From Azohydromonas aeria (GTDB lineage: Bacteria > Pseudomonadota > Gammaproteobacteria > Burkholderiales > Burkholderiaceae_C), in the NCBI RefSeq assembly GCF_009760915.1, contig NZ_VIDQ01000041.1:1-61029 (forward strand): 61,029 nucleotides of DNA. The letters are read 5' to 3'. The notes under the pieces were generated by a model. That model saw nothing but the letters and a program-made list of their open reading frames with translations. It was not told the DNA's origin and did no database searches. Positions 38,727 to 49,513 of this stretch are shown in pieces. The position numbers and the translations under genes were made by a program. The number at the start of each line of letters is the position of its first letter. The first letter of the stretch is position 1.

Positions 38727-40661
38727 TCACAGCGCCGGGCGCGGCGCCTCTTCCTCGGCCTCGTCGGCGTCGCCGCTGCGCGGCACCACGCTGGCCTCGT
38801 CCTCGTCCTCGGCGATGAAGCCGCCGCTCTGGTGCGCCCACAGCCGCGCGTAGATGCCGCCGCGCGCCAGCAGGCTGCGGTGGTCCCCCTCCTCGACGAT
38901 GCGGCCGCGGTCGAGCACGACCAGCCGGTCCATGGCGGCGATGGTGGACAGGCGGTGCGCGATGGCCACCACCGTCTTGCCCTCCATGAGCTTGTAGAGG
39001 CTGGCCTGGATGGCGGCCTCGACCTCGGAGTCCAGCGCGCTGGTGGCCTCGTCGAGCAGCAGGATCGGCGCGTCCTTGAGCATCACGCGCGCGATGGCGA
39101 TGCGCTGGCGCTGCCCGCCCGAGAGCTTCACGCCGCGCTCGCCGACGTGGGCGTCGTAGCCGGTGCGCCCCGAGGCGTCGTGCAGGCCCTGGATGAAGTC
39201 GTGCGCCTCGGCGCGCCTGGCCGCGGCGAGCACCTGCGCGTCGCTGGCGTCGGGGCGGCCGTAGACGATGTTGTCGCGCACCGAGCGGTGCAGCAGCGAG
39301 GTGTCCTGCGTGACCATGCCGATCTGAGCGCGCAGGCTGTCCTGCGTGACCTGGGCGATGTCCTGGCCGTCGATGAGCACGCGCCCGCCCTGCACGTCGT
39401 AGAAGCGCAGCAGCAGGTTCACCAGCGTGCTCTTGCCCGCGCCGGAGCGCCCGACCAGGCCGATCTTCTCGCCCGGGCGGATGTGCAAATTGAAATCGTC
39501 GAGCAGCGGCACGCCGGCATCGCCGCCGGCGCCGGCATAGGCAAAGCGCAACTGCTCGAAGCGGATGTCGCCGCGCGCCACGCGCAGCGGCGGCGCGCCG
39601 GGCGCGTCCACCACCGTGCGCGAGCGGCTCAGCGTGTTGATGCCGTCCTGCACCGTGCCGACGTGCTCGAACAGGCCCGCCATCTCCCACATGATCCAGT
39701 GCGAGATGCCGTTCAGGCGCAGCGCCATGGCCGTGGCCGCGGCCAGCGCGCCGACGCTGGCCTGGCCTTGCAGCCACAGCCACAGCGCCAGCCCGGCGGT
39801 GCTGCCGATGAGCAGCATGCTCAAGCTGTGGTTGACGACCTCGAAGCCGCTGACCAGCCGCATCTGGCCGTGCACCGTGACCATGAACTCCTTCATCGCG
39901 CCGCGCACGTAGCCCGCCTCGCGCTGCGCGTGCGAGAAGAGTTTCACTGTCGCGATGTTGGCGTAGGCGTCGGTGATGCGGCCGGTCATGAGCGAGCGCG
40001 CATCCGCTTGCGCGCGCGAGACTTTCCCGAGCCGCGGCACGAAGTACCACAGCGCCAGCGCGTAGAGCACGACCCACACCAGGAACGGGCCGACCAGGCG
40101 CAGGTCGAACGCCCCCACGACGGCCACCATGGTGACGAAATAGATGGTGACGAAGACCAGGATGTCGCCCAGCGTGAACCAGGCCTCGCGCACCGCCAGC
40201 GCGGTCTGCATCACCTTGGCGGCGACGCGGCCGGCAAACTCGTCCTGGTAGAAGGCCAGGCTCTGCCCAAGCATGCGGCGGTGGAAATCCCAGCGCAGCC
40301 GCATCGGGAAGTTGCCCGCCAGCGTCTGGTGCTTGAAGGCGGTCTGCACCGCCACCACCAGCGGGCTGAAGGCGACGATGGCGGCCAGGCCCAGCAGCGT
40401 CCACTTCTCGCGCGCCCAGAGCTCATTGGGCGGCACGTCGGCGAGCCAGTCCACCATGCGGCCGAGCATGCCGAACAGCAGCGCCTCGAAGGCGCCGATG
40501 ACGGCGGTGAGCAGCGTCATGCCCAGCAGCCACGGCCGCATGCCGCGCGAGCAGGCCCACAGGAAGGCAAAGAAGTTCTTCGGCGGCGCCGGCGGCGGAC
40601 CTTCCGGATAGGGATCGACCAGGCGCTCGAAGAACGCGGCGAATGAGCGGAACAAGGGCAT
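38727..40661 (-). CDS. ABC exporter half-transporter (permease fused to ATPase)
   Basis: 644 residues; GGAG lies 6 bases before the ATG. The first 330 residues are the six-helix membrane domain (WLLGMTLLTAVIGAFEALLFGMLGRMVDWL, LVGPFLVWVVLYALALWYFV). The ATPase has Walker A GRSGAGKST, Q-loop QDTSLLHRSV, signature LSGGQRQRIAIAR, Walker B ILLLDEAT and the switch AHRLS. An acidic tail of about 30 residues (EDEDEA...EEEAPRPAL) follows. It resembles multidrug or lipid exporters and lacks the C39 or C39-like N-terminal domain of RTX exporters, so it is not an obvious exporter for the RTX proteins in this window. Confidence 0.93.
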   Translation of the reverse strand: MPLFRSFAAFFERLVDPYPEGPPPAPPKNFFAFLWACSRGMRPWLLGMTLLTAVIGAFEALLFGMLGRMVDWLADVPPNELWAREKWTLLGLAAIVAFSPLVVAVQTAFKHQTLAGNFPMRLRWDFHRRMLGQSLAFYQDEFAGRVAAKVMQTALAVREAWFTLGDILVFVTIYFVTMVAVVGAFDLRLVGPFLVWVVLYALALWYFVPRLGKVSRAQADARSLMTGRITDAYANIATVKLFSHAQREAGYVRGAMKEFMVTVHGQMRLVSGFEVVNHSLSMLLIGSTAGLALWLWLQGQASVGALAAATAMALRLNGISHWIMWEMAGLFEHVGTVQDGINTLSRSRTVVDAPGAPPLRVARGDIRFEQLRFAYAGAGGDAGVPLLDDFNLHIRPGEKIGLVGRSGAGKSTLVNLLLRFYDVQGGRVLIDGQDIAQVTQDSLRAQIGMVTQDTSLLHRSVRDNIVYGRPDASDAQVLAAARRAEAHDFIQGLHDASGRTGYDAHVGERGVKLSGGQRQRIAIARVMLKDAPILLLDEATSALDSEVEAAIQASLYKLMEGKTVVAIAHRLSTIAAMDRLVVLDRGRIVEEGDHRSLLARGGIYARLWAHQSGGFIAEDEDEASVVPRSGDADEAEEEAPRPAL

Positions 40662-40698
40662 CGGTCTCCTGCGGTGGGGCGGGCGGTGGCGGCTGCGC

Positions 40699-42120
<1,422 letters not shown>

Positions 42121-42157
42121 TGGGTCGATTATCCGGAGCCCCCGGCGCCGCCATCCT

Positions 42158-42172
42158 GGCAAGGGCCTTGCC
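42158..42172. promoter_or_regulatory. Palindrome between dbpA and the LLM oxidoreductase
   Basis: GGCAAGGGCCTTGCC has two perfect 7-bp arms around one base. It lies 50 bp before the plus-strand start at 42223 and 38 bp from the dbpA start, so it could be an operator for either. Nothing more can be said from sequence alone. Confidence 0.4.
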
Positions 42173-42222
42173 GGGACAACCCTGATGCCGCGGTAGATTG
42201 CGCGGCCTTGCAGGCTCCACCC

Positions 42223-43239
42223 ATGAAACTTTCCGTTCTCGACCAATCCGTGTCCCTGGCCGGCGCCGGGGAAGACGCCGCGATCCGCGACACGCTCGAC
42301 CTCGCCGTGCACTGCGAGGCACTGGGCTACGAGCGCTTCTGGTGCTCGGAACACCACAACCTGCACACCATCGTCGGCAGTGCGCCGGAGTTACTGCTGG
42401 CCGCCATCGCCGCGCGCACCACGCGCATCCGCCTGGGCAGCGCCGGCGTGATGCTGCCGCACTACTCGGCACTGAAGGTGGCCGAGCAGTTCCGGGTGCT
42501 GGACGCGCTCGCGCCCGGGCGCATCGACCTGGGCGTGGGCCGCGCCCCGGGCGGCGACATGCGCACCGCGCGCGCGCTCAACCCCAACGCCGCGGCGGCG
42601 GCGGAAGACTTTCCGCAACAGGTGCAGGCGCTGCAGGCCTGGGTCGGCGGGCAGCCGCTGCACGGCATCGCCGCGCACCCGCGCCCGCCGGAGAACGCCG
42701 GCCCGGAGCGCGCGCCGCAGCTGTGGGTGCTGGGCAGCTCGGACTACGGCGCGCAGCTCGCCGCGCACCTGGGGCTGCCCTACGCCTTCGCGTACTTCTT
42801 CATGGACGGCCAGGGCGTGGAGCAGGCGCTCGACCTCTACCGCTCGCTCTACCGCCCAAGCCCCCGGCACCCGAAGCCGCAGGCCACCATCTGCGTCTGG
42901 GCGCTGGTGGACGAAACGGATGAAGAGGCGCAGCACCACGCCCTGTCGCGCGAGCGCTGGCGGCTGGACCGCGAGCGCGGCGTGTTCGGGGCGCTGCAGC
43001 CGCCGGACGGGATCGCCAGGCGCGGCTTCAACGAGGTCGAGCAGCAGCGCCTGGTGCCGATGCGCCGGAAAGCCTTCGTGGGCACGCCGGCCGACGTGGG
43101 CGCGCGGCTGCGCACGCTGGCCGCGGCGCTGGAGCTGGATGAACTGGTGGTGAACACCTGGGCCTTCGACCCGGCCGTGCGGCGGCGCTCCTACGCGCTG
43201 CTGGCACGCGAATTCAACCTGGCCGGAGCGGCCCGATGA
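42223..43239 (+). CDS. LLM-class flavin-dependent oxidoreductase (luciferase-like)
   Basis: 338 residues from the ATG at 42223. MKLSVLDQS, CEALGYERFWCSEHHN, PELLLAAIAARTTRIRLGSAGVMLPHYSALKVAEQFRVLDALAPGRIDLGVGRAPGG and WVLGSSDYGAQLAA are the conserved blocks of the group 1 luciferase-like family (E. coli YhbW type). These use FMNH2 and oxygen or act as FMN-linked reductases; the substrate is unknown. The stop overlaps the S4-domain gene by four bases, ATGA. Confidence 0.92.
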   Translation: MKLSVLDQSVSLAGAGEDAAIRDTLDLAVHCEALGYERFWCSEHHNLHTIVGSAPELLLAAIAARTTRIRLGSAGVMLPHYSALKVAEQFRVLDALAPGRIDLGVGRAPGGDMRTARALNPNAAAAAEDFPQQVQALQAWVGGQPLHGIAAHPRPPENAGPERAPQLWVLGSSDYGAQLAAHLGLPYAFAYFFMDGQGVEQALDLYRSLYRPSPRHPKPQATICVWALVDETDEEAQHHALSRERWRLDRERGVFGALQPPDGIARRGFNEVEQQRLVPMRRKAFVGTPADVGARLRTLAAALELDELVVNTWAFDPAVRRRSYALLAREFNLAGAAR

Positions 43240-43490
43240 AGATGGAACAGATCGATTTCGAGCTGCGCGGCGAGTTCATCCCGCTGGATGCGCTGCTCAA
43301 GGCCACCGGCCTGGCCGACAACGGCGGCGCGGCCAAGGCGATGGTGGCCGCCGGCAAGGTGGAGGTGGACGGCCGGCAGGAGCTGCGCAAGACGGCCAAG
43401 CTGCGCGCCGGGCAGGTGGTGGCCATCGCGGGGGCGCGGGTGCGCCTCCTGGCGCCGGGGACGGGCCCGGGCGGCCAGGACGCCGCCTAG
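43236..43490 (+). CDS. S4-domain RNA-binding protein (YbcJ-like)
   Basis: 84 residues. FIPLDALLKATGLADNGGAAKAMVAAGKVEVDGRQELRKTAKLRAGQVV is the S4 RNA-binding fold found in YbcJ/RlbA-like small proteins and at the ends of pseudouridine synthases. The start ATG overlaps the LLM gene stop, so it is co-translated with it. Its RNA target is unknown, and the pairing with a flavin enzyme has no evident functional meaning. Confidence 0.92.
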   Translation: MKMEQIDFELRGEFIPLDALLKATGLADNGGAAKAMVAAGKVEVDGRQELRKTAKLRAGQVVAIAGARVRLLAPGTGPGGQDAA

Positions 43491-43497
43491 CGCTTGC

Positions 43498-45741
43498 TCA
43501 AAGCTTCATCTCCAGCCGCACCAGCCAGTCCACGTAGCTGCGGCTCACCGTCTGCGACGCCTCGCGCAGCGAGGCCGAGTCGTAGACGTTGCCGCGCAGC
43601 CAGTCGGGCGCGGAGAGGTTGGTCGCCGACACCCGCAGCGCCAGCGTGGGGCTGAAGGTCCACAGGCCATAGGCGTCGAAGGCCGGCTTGCGGCCCTGGA
43701 TGTCGAGCTCGGTGGCCGACAGCCGCGTCACGTAGCCCGGCGTCCAGGCCAGGTTGGCGCCCAGCGTCAGCGGCACGGCGCGCAGCCTCCAGTCCGCGCC
43801 CAGGCTGGCCGTGCGGCCCGGCTGGCGCTCGACCCGGTTGTCCGGACCCGGCACGTCGTGCACGCGCGAGCGGAAGAAGCTCGCGCCGGCGCGCAGGTCC
43901 ACCGCCGGCGCGCCGGCCAGCAGCACGCGCAGCGGGAACTTCGCCTCCAGCTCCAGCCCGCGCACCGTGGCGTCGCCGACGTTGTAGGGCCGGTTCACCC
44001 AGCGCGTGCCGGCGCCGGGCAGCGTCTCCAGCCGCGTCTCGTTGCGCACCAGGCCGCTGATCTCGCGCTGGAACACGCCCGCGCTGAGCAGCCCGGCGTT
44101 GCCGCCCAGGTAGTGCTCGTAGGTGAGGTCCAGCCCGGTGGCCAGCTCCGGGCGCAGCGCCGGGTTGCCGCTGCGGTCCGGGCTGGTGGGCGAGTTCAGC
44201 GTGCTGGGCACGACGCGGCCCAGCAGGCTGCCCAGCGTCAGCGCCCGGTAGCTGCGGGTGAGGCTCGCGCGCAGCTGGTCGCGGCCCTTGGGGTCGGGCT
44301 TCCAGACCGCGTGCAGCAGCGGGCTCCAGACGCTGGAGCGGTTGCTGCCCTGCTCGCCGTCGGGCCCGTCGCCGCGGGTCTCGATCGCTTCCCAGCGCAG
44401 CCCGGCGTGCGCGGCCCAGTGCGGGCTGATCTCCCACTCGTCCTGCACGTAGGCGGCAATGCGCTGCGAGCGGGCCTGCACGCCGTCGGCGAAGGCGGGA
44501 AAGCGCGGCACGCCGTCGAGCAGGTTGCTGCGCGTCTCCTCGCGCCGGATGCCTTCGAGCTCCAGCCCGGCCACGCCGCTGTGCGCATCGGCCAGCAGGG
44601 TGCTGGCCTTGACGCCGGCGCTCCAGCTGTCGTCCCGGCCCTGCGAGCGGTCGTCGTAGGTGCGCAGCAGGCGGCCGGTGGCGTCGCGCTCGGTGCGCCG
44701 GCTGTCGCTGCGGGATTCCCAGTGGCCCACGCTGGCGCGCCATTCCAGCCGCGTGCCGTCGGCCAGGCGCTGCGTGCGCAGCGCGCTCAGCCGGCCCAGG
44801 CCGAAGCGGCTGCCGCCCTCGGTGGCGGCGCCGGCCCAGGGCGCGCTGGCCGGATCGGAGGGCTGCGCCAGCACGGCGCTGCGGCGGCTGTCGTTGTCGG
44901 TCCAGAACATGACCGGCGTGAGCGTGAAGGCCTCGCCCTCGCCCAGGCGCCACTGCAGCCGGCCGTTAAGCCCTAGGCGCAGGCGTTCGTTGCGGGCGTC
45001 GGCGCCTTCCTCGCGCCGCAGCACGGGCTCGCCCACGGCCTCGCGCTCCAGGGTGGTGTCACTGTGCGCGCTGCCGCGCGTCTGCGTCGCGCTCAGCGTG
45101 AAGGTCCAGGACAGCGCGTCGGCGCTGCCGTTGCGCGTCCAGTTCAGGCCCGGGCTCCAGCGGCCATGCTCCAGGTTGGCCGACAGGCGCAGGTCGTTGA
45201 GGCGGCGGCGCACGCTGTCGCGCGTGACGATGTTGATGGTGCCGGCGATGGCGCGCGCGCCGGTCTCGGCGGTGGGCGCGCGCAGGATCTCGATGCGCTC
45301 GATCTGCTCCGGCGCCAGGGAGTCGATCTCGAAGCCCGGGGGCACGCGCTCGCCGTCGAGCAGGATCTGCGTGTAGCCGCCGCCCAGGCCGCGCAGGCGC
45401 GGGTTGCCGCCGCGCCCGGGCGCGCCGTCGAGCGTCACGCCGGGCAGCCGCCGCAGCACCTCGCCCAGCGTGGCGTCGCCGAAGCGCTCGATGTCCTCGC
45501 GCCCGACCACGGTCCTGGCCACCGTGGACTCGCGCCGCTCGCGCACGTCGCTGCCGCCGGCGCGGTCGCCGGTGATCTCCACGCGCTGCGGCGCGGCGTC
45601 GGTGGCGGGCGGTGGAGGCGGCGCCGGCGGCACGGCGGCGTTGGGCGCGGTCTGGGCCCGCGCGGCACCGGCCAGGCCGCAGGCCATGGCGGCAGCGGCG
45701 GCGAGAAGACCCAGGCGGTGGAAGGAAGGACGAAACGACAT
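43498..45741 (-). CDS. TonB-dependent outer-membrane receptor
   Basis: About 747 residues using the ATG at 45741 (MSFRPSFHRLG); an ATG at 45750 and one at 45801 are alternatives. Signal peptide LLAAAAAMACGLAGAARA, then a Pro-rich spacer (PPAPPPPPATDAAP) and the plug: RESTVARTVVGREDIERFGDATLGEVLRRLPGVTLDG, LRGLGGGYTQILLDGERVPPGFEIDSLAPEQIERIEILRAP and AIAGTINIVTR. The barrel ends with DWLVRLEMKL. The plug resembles receptors for siderophores or other metal chelates, but the ligand is not determined. No clear Fur box was recognised upstream. Confidence 0.9.
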   Translation of the reverse strand: MSFRPSFHRLGLLAAAAAMACGLAGAARAQTAPNAAVPPAPPPPPATDAAPQRVEITGDRAGGSDVRERRESTVARTVVGREDIERFGDATLGEVLRRLPGVTLDGAPGRGGNPRLRGLGGGYTQILLDGERVPPGFEIDSLAPEQIERIEILRAPTAETGARAIAGTINIVTRDSVRRRLNDLRLSANLEHGRWSPGLNWTRNGSADALSWTFTLSATQTRGSAHSDTTLEREAVGEPVLRREEGADARNERLRLGLNGRLQWRLGEGEAFTLTPVMFWTDNDSRRSAVLAQPSDPASAPWAGAATEGGSRFGLGRLSALRTQRLADGTRLEWRASVGHWESRSDSRRTERDATGRLLRTYDDRSQGRDDSWSAGVKASTLLADAHSGVAGLELEGIRREETRSNLLDGVPRFPAFADGVQARSQRIAAYVQDEWEISPHWAAHAGLRWEAIETRGDGPDGEQGSNRSSVWSPLLHAVWKPDPKGRDQLRASLTRSYRALTLGSLLGRVVPSTLNSPTSPDRSGNPALRPELATGLDLTYEHYLGGNAGLLSAGVFQREISGLVRNETRLETLPGAGTRWVNRPYNVGDATVRGLELEAKFPLRVLLAGAPAVDLRAGASFFRSRVHDVPGPDNRVERQPGRTASLGADWRLRAVPLTLGANLAWTPGYVTRLSATELDIQGRKPAFDAYGLWTFSPTLALRVSATNLSAPDWLRGNVYDSASLREASQTVSRSYVDWLVRLEMKL

Positions 45742-45858
45742 CGGGGACATCCCGAAATTGTCATTCACCCTTATTGGGGAACTTTGGGGTGCCCCCATCA
45801 TTCAGAGCCACAAGGCCGGACCTTTGTCCGGATATCAGACCGAAGAGAGAGACCACAC

Positions 45859-46857
45859 ATGAGCAAGACGAGGACTGGACTGCTGGGTGCGCTGATGCTG
45901 GCCGTGGCGGCCGCATCGTTCACCCCCCTGGCGGTGGAAGCCAAGCGCCTGGGCGGCGGCAACTCGGCGGGCATGCAGCGCAGCACGCCGGATCGCAGCC
46001 CGCCGCAGTCGGCCCCGGCACAACAGGCCCCGGGCCAGCAGGCCACCGCGCCCGCGGCCGCCGCCGCACCGGCCGCCGCCGCCGCCGCGGCCACGCCCAA
46101 GCGCAACTGGATGGGCCCGATCGCCGGCCTGGCCGCGGGCCTGGGCATCGCCGCGCTGCTGAGCCACTTCGGCATGGGCGAGGCGGTGGCCAACTTCGTG
46201 ATGATGGCGCTGATGGCCGTGGCGGCGATCTTCCTGATCCGCTTCCTGGTCAGCCGCTTCGCCGCCAAGAAGAACGGCGCGCAGCCGGCCTTCGCGGGTG
46301 CCGGCGCCGGTGCCGGCGCCAACTCCATGGCCTCGCCGTGGAACCAGCAGCAGGGCCTGAGCTCGCCGCTGCAGCGCCAGGCCGCCGAGCCCGCCGCCGC
46401 GCCGATGGGTGGCGGCTTCACCCCGGCCGGTGCCGGTGCCGCTGCCGGCGCGATGGCGCCCGCGGCCTACAAGCCGAACCTGCCCGCCGACTTCGACCAG
46501 GCGGCCTTCGAGCGCGCGGCCAAGATGATCTTTATCCGCATGCAGGCCGCCAACGACGCCGCCGACCTCAACGACCTGCGCCAGTTCACGACGCCGGAGC
46601 TGTTCGCCTCGCTGCGCCTGGACCTGCAGGAACGCGCCGGCAAGCCGCAGACGACCGACGTGGTGCGCGTGGACGCGCAGGTGCTCGACTGGGCCCAGGA
46701 GCGCGACCAGCAGGTGGTGAGCGTGCGCTACAGCGGCCTGGTGCGCGAGGAGCGCGACGCCCCGGCTGCCGACTTCGACGAGATCTGGCACCTGGTCAAG
46801 CCCAACGACGGCAGCCGCGACTGGGCCATCGCCGGCATCCAGCAGTACTCGCACTGA
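45859..46857 (+). CDS. Tim44-domain membrane-associated protein
   Basis: 332 residues from the ATG at 45859. An N-terminal signal-like segment (LLGALMLAVAAASFTPLAVEA) precedes Ala/Pro/Gln-rich low-complexity sequence, two hydrophobic segments (about 85-125, IAGLAAGLGIAALL and FVMMALMAVAAIFLIRFLVS), another Ala/Gly-rich stretch, and a C-terminal Tim44-like domain (about 205-332, FDQAAFERAAKMIFIRMQAANDAADLNDLRQFTTPELFASLRLDL). The Tim44 fold in mitochondria anchors Hsp70 to the translocase; bacterial relatives are poorly understood and are probably membrane-associated. A 6-bp-arm hairpin (CCGGAC/GTCCGG, 45816-45831) lies in the 5' leader. Confidence 0.9.
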   Translation: MSKTRTGLLGALMLAVAAASFTPLAVEAKRLGGGNSAGMQRSTPDRSPPQSAPAQQAPGQQATAPAAAAAPAAAAAAATPKRNWMGPIAGLAAGLGIAALLSHFGMGEAVANFVMMALMAVAAIFLIRFLVSRFAAKKNGAQPAFAGAGAGAGANSMASPWNQQQGLSSPLQRQAAEPAAAPMGGGFTPAGAGAAAGAMAPAAYKPNLPADFDQAAFERAAKMIFIRMQAANDAADLNDLRQFTTPELFASLRLDLQERAGKPQTTDVVRVDAQVLDWAQERDQQVVSVRYSGLVREERDAPAADFDEIWHLVKPNDGSRDWAIAGIQQYSH

Positions 46858-46882
46858 GCCTGGGACAAGGAGCGCTGAAGGC

Positions 46883-47434
46883 ATGAGCAGTCCCGCCGGC
46901 ATCTGCGCCAACCGCACGCCGCCCGCCGGCGCGGCGCGCGTGCTCGGCGGCGCCGCCGCGATCCTGCGCGGCGTGCCGCTGCCGCCCGGCGTGCCGGGCC
47001 GGCTGTGGCTGTCGGCCATGCCCGGGCGCTTCGAGCCGTTCAAGACCTTCCTGTCCGAGGCGCGGCGCCACCACGTCGGCCTGGTGCTGTGCCTGGCACC
47101 GCTGGACGAGCTGGCGGTGCTGTCGCCGGCCTACCGCACGGCCGTGACGCAGGGCACGCTGCCCTTCCGCTGGCTGAACCTGCCCATGCGCAACTACGGG
47201 CTGCCGCCGGACCTGCCGGACTTCCATGACGGCATCGCGCAGGCGGCCGGCGCGCTGCGCGCCGGCGACGCGGTGCTGCTGCACTGCGCCGCCGGCCTGG
47301 GGCGCACCGGCAGCGCCGCGGCCTGCCTGCTCAAGTCGCTGGGCCTGCCCACCGAGGAGGCGCTGCAGCGCGTGCGCGACGCCGGCTCCAACCCGCAGAC
47401 CGCCCAGCAGACGGGGCTGGTGGAGCGTTTTTGA
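46883..47434 (+). CDS. Dual-specificity / cyclin-type protein phosphatase
   Basis: 183 residues. The active-site loop LLHCAAGLGRTGS gives catalytic C135 and R141, the CX5R signature of Cys-based phosphatases; the preceding HHVGLVLCLAP and LPMRNYGLPPD match the atypical dual-specificity group. It follows the Tim44-like gene by 25 bp on the same strand and is likely co-transcribed with it. Target unknown. A bidirectional terminator follows at 47504. Confidence 0.88.
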   Translation: MSSPAGICANRTPPAGAARVLGGAAAILRGVPLPPGVPGRLWLSAMPGRFEPFKTFLSEARRHHVGLVLCLAPLDELAVLSPAYRTAVTQGTLPFRWLNLPMRNYGLPPDLPDFHDGIAQAAGALRAGDAVLLHCAAGLGRTGSAAACLLKSLGLPTEEALQRVRDAGSNPQTAQQTGLVERF

Positions 47435-47503
47435 AGCGCTGAAGCGCTGAAACGGCGCCTCGAATCCCCGCCCCCCGGCATCCGCCGGATTTGCGGCGGA
47501 CAA

Positions 47504-47533
47504 GAAAAAACGCGGCCCGCGGGCCGCGTTTTT
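47504..47533. terminator. Bidirectional rho-independent terminator
   Basis: AAAAAA then a GC palindrome CGCGGCCCGCGGGCCGCG and TTTTT. Both strands read as a stem followed by a T-run, so it can end transcription of both the phosphatase and the convergent cold-shock gene. Confidence 0.9.
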
Positions 47534-47553
47534 CATGGGCGAAAGTCCCGTGC

Positions 47554-47766
47554 TTACAGCGGGCGGATCGCGGCGGCCTGCAGGCCCTTGGGGCCCTGGC
47601 GCACTTCAAATTCGACGCGCTGGTTTTCCTTCAGGCTCTTGAAGCCCTTGGCCTGGATTTCGCTGAAATGCGCGAACAGGTCCTTGCTGCCGTCGTCCGG
47701 GGTGATGAAGCCGAAACCCTTGCCATCGTCGAACCATTTGACGATGCCGGTCTGCTGAGTGCTCAT
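47554..47766 (-). CDS. Cold-shock protein (CspA family)
   Basis: 70 residues, the usual size. RNA-binding motifs KWFDDGKGFGFIT (RNP1) and DLFAHFSEI (RNP2) are exact. CspA-type proteins are single-stranded RNA chaperones. The gene has a 260-bp region upstream, shared with divergent rluA, which is enough for the long leader usual in this family; I did not recognise a cold-box sequence. Confidence 0.95.
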   Translation of the reverse strand: MSTQQTGIVKWFDDGKGFGFITPDDGSKDLFAHFSEIQAKGFKSLKENQRVEFEVRQGPKGLQAAAIRPL

Positions 47767-48027
47767 GGAAATGCGAAACCTTGTTGTTGATCAAGAAACC
47801 CGGCCCGTGTTCCGCACGCGCCGGAACAGAAACCGTCAAGAAACGCATTTCGGAAACTCGAACCCAACCCGCCGGAGCGGGCCCGCGCCGATGTCCGCCA
47901 GGGACACCGCGCCTGCGGCAGAGGAAAGACCGGCAATAACGAACTTGGCAATCCTGTGCCGGGCATTCTACACAGCGACCCCGGCCGGTTTCGGGCGGTA
48001 AATCCGGCGATTTATGCTTGCGCCCCC

Positions 48028-48666
48028 ATGGACGATATTTCCTTGCTGCACGCTGACGATTTCCTGCTCGTGCTCGACAAACCCGCCGGGCTGCTGGCCG
48101 TGCCCGGGCGCACCGAACCCGACTGCCTGGCCGCGCGCGCCCAGGCGCGCTTCGCCGACGCGCTGGTGGTGCACCGGCTGGACATGGCCACCTCCGGGCT
48201 GATCGCCATGGGCCGCGGCGCGGCGGCGCAGCGCAGCTTGAGCATCGCCTTCGCCGAGCGCCGCGTGCACAAGCGCTACGTGGCGGTGGTGGCGGGCCGG
48301 CTCGATGCGCCCGAAGGCGGCTGGGGCGAGATCGGGCTGCCGCTGCGCTGCGACTGGCCGAACCGGCCGCGGCAGATGGTCGATGCCGTGCAGGGAAAGC
48401 CGTCGCTGACACGCTGGCGCGTGCTCGGCCACGAGGACCGCGCGGGGGCCGCCACGCGCGTGGAGCTGGAGCCGGTGACGGGCCGCTCGCACCAGCTGCG
48501 CGTGCACCTGGCGGCGCTTGGGCACCCGATCCTGGGCGACGAGCTGTACGCGGCACCCGTGGACCAGGCGCGCGCGCCGCGGCTGCTGCTGCACGCGGCC
48601 GAGCTGGCGCTGCCGCACCCGGCGCACGGCGCGGTCCTGCGCTTCGCCAGTCCGGCGCCGTTCTGA
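48028..48666 (+). CDS. rluA: Pseudouridine synthase RluA
   Basis: 212 residues from the ATG at 48028. The catalytic Asp is D52 in VHRLDMATSG. LRCDWPNRPRQ and TGRSHQLRVHLAALGHPILGDELYA closely match E. coli RluA as I recall it, which modifies 23S rRNA U746 and tRNA U32. The length is also right (219 in E. coli). There is no S4 domain, again as in RluA. Confidence 0.92.
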   Translation: MDDISLLHADDFLLVLDKPAGLLAVPGRTEPDCLAARAQARFADALVVHRLDMATSGLIAMGRGAAAQRSLSIAFAERRVHKRYVAVVAGRLDAPEGGWGEIGLPLRCDWPNRPRQMVDAVQGKPSLTRWRVLGHEDRAGAATRVELEPVTGRSHQLRVHLAALGHPILGDELYAAPVDQARAPRLLLHAAELALPHPAHGAVLRFASPAPF

Positions 48667-48723
48667 ACGAGGCGCCGGGCGGCGGCATCATGGCCGGCTG
48701 CTTTGACGCAACAAGGAGACGGC

Positions 48724-49491
48724 ATGGCCGGCACGAATCGAATGGTCATCCTCACCGGCGCCTCGCGCGGCATGGGGCGCGCGCTGGCGGTGGCGCTGCT
48801 GAAGCGCGACGGCACGCGGCTGCTGACGCTGTCGCGCCGGCCCGACGCGGCGCTGGAGTCCGAGACGCACGGCGCCGGCACGACGCTGGAGCAATGGGCA
48901 CTCGACCTCGCGCAGCCGGCAGCGGCGGCGCAGCGCCTCGAAGACTGGCTCCAGGCCCAGGACGGCGCGCCGGTGTCGGAGGTGGTGCTGGTCAACAACG
49001 CCGCGCTGCTCACGCCGCCGGGCCCGGTGGAAGGCGTGGATGCGGATCAGCTTTCAGCGGCGTTGCGCGTGGGGCTGGAAGCGCCGGTGCTGCTCACGCG
49101 CGCCTTCCTGCGCGCCACCGGGCCCTGGGGCGTGGCGCGCAAGGTGCTCAACATCTCCTCGGGACTCGGCCGCCGCGCCATGGCCGCCAGCGCGCCGTAC
49201 TGCGCGGTCAAGGCGGGGCTGGACCATTTCACGCGAGCGCTGGCGCTGGACGAGACGCTGAAGCCCATGGGCGCGCGCGTGGTGTCGCTGGCGCCGGGGG
49301 TGATCGACACGGACATGCAGGTGCAGCTGCGCGGTGCCGACCCGGCGCGCTTCCCGGACCGCGAGCGCTTCGTGCAGCTGCGCGCGCAGGGCCAGCTCGA
49401 CAGCCCGGAAGGCGCCGCCGCGAAGCTGCTGGCCTACCTGGAGCGGCCGGACTTCGGCGCGCAGCCGGTGGCCGACGTGCGCGACGCCTGA
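48724..49491 (+). CDS. Short-chain dehydrogenase/reductase
   Basis: 255 residues from the ATG at 48724, chosen because AAGGAG lies 7 bases upstream; an in-frame ATG at 48703 is less likely. NAD(P)-binding TGASRGMG, NNAA, the catalytic Ser in NISSGLG and YxxxK in YCAVKAG are present. It resembles the sepiapterin reductase / benzil reductase subgroup, likely NADPH-linked. Substrate unknown. Confidence 0.92.
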   Translation: MAGTNRMVILTGASRGMGRALAVALLKRDGTRLLTLSRRPDAALESETHGAGTTLEQWALDLAQPAAAAQRLEDWLQAQDGAPVSEVVLVNNAALLTPPGPVEGVDADQLSAALRVGLEAPVLLTRAFLRATGPWGVARKVLNISSGLGRRAMAASAPYCAVKAGLDHFTRALALDETLKPMGARVVSLAPGVIDTDMQVQLRGADPARFPDRERFVQLRAQGQLDSPEGAAAKLLAYLERPDFGAQPVADVRDA

Positions 49492-49513
49492 GCGCCGCCA
49501 CCGGCGCCGGCGC

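Noticed and set aside
38727..40661. The ABC exporter as the missing type I exporter for the RTX proteins
   Set aside because: It lacks the N-terminal C39-type domain of RTX exporters, has no adaptor gene beside it and is followed by unrelated genes. Its ATPase and membrane domains look like a multidrug or lipid exporter.
43498..45801. A Fur box upstream of the second TonB receptor
   Set aside because: TGAATGACAATTTC near 45760 is only a partial match to the 19-bp consensus and has no second half.
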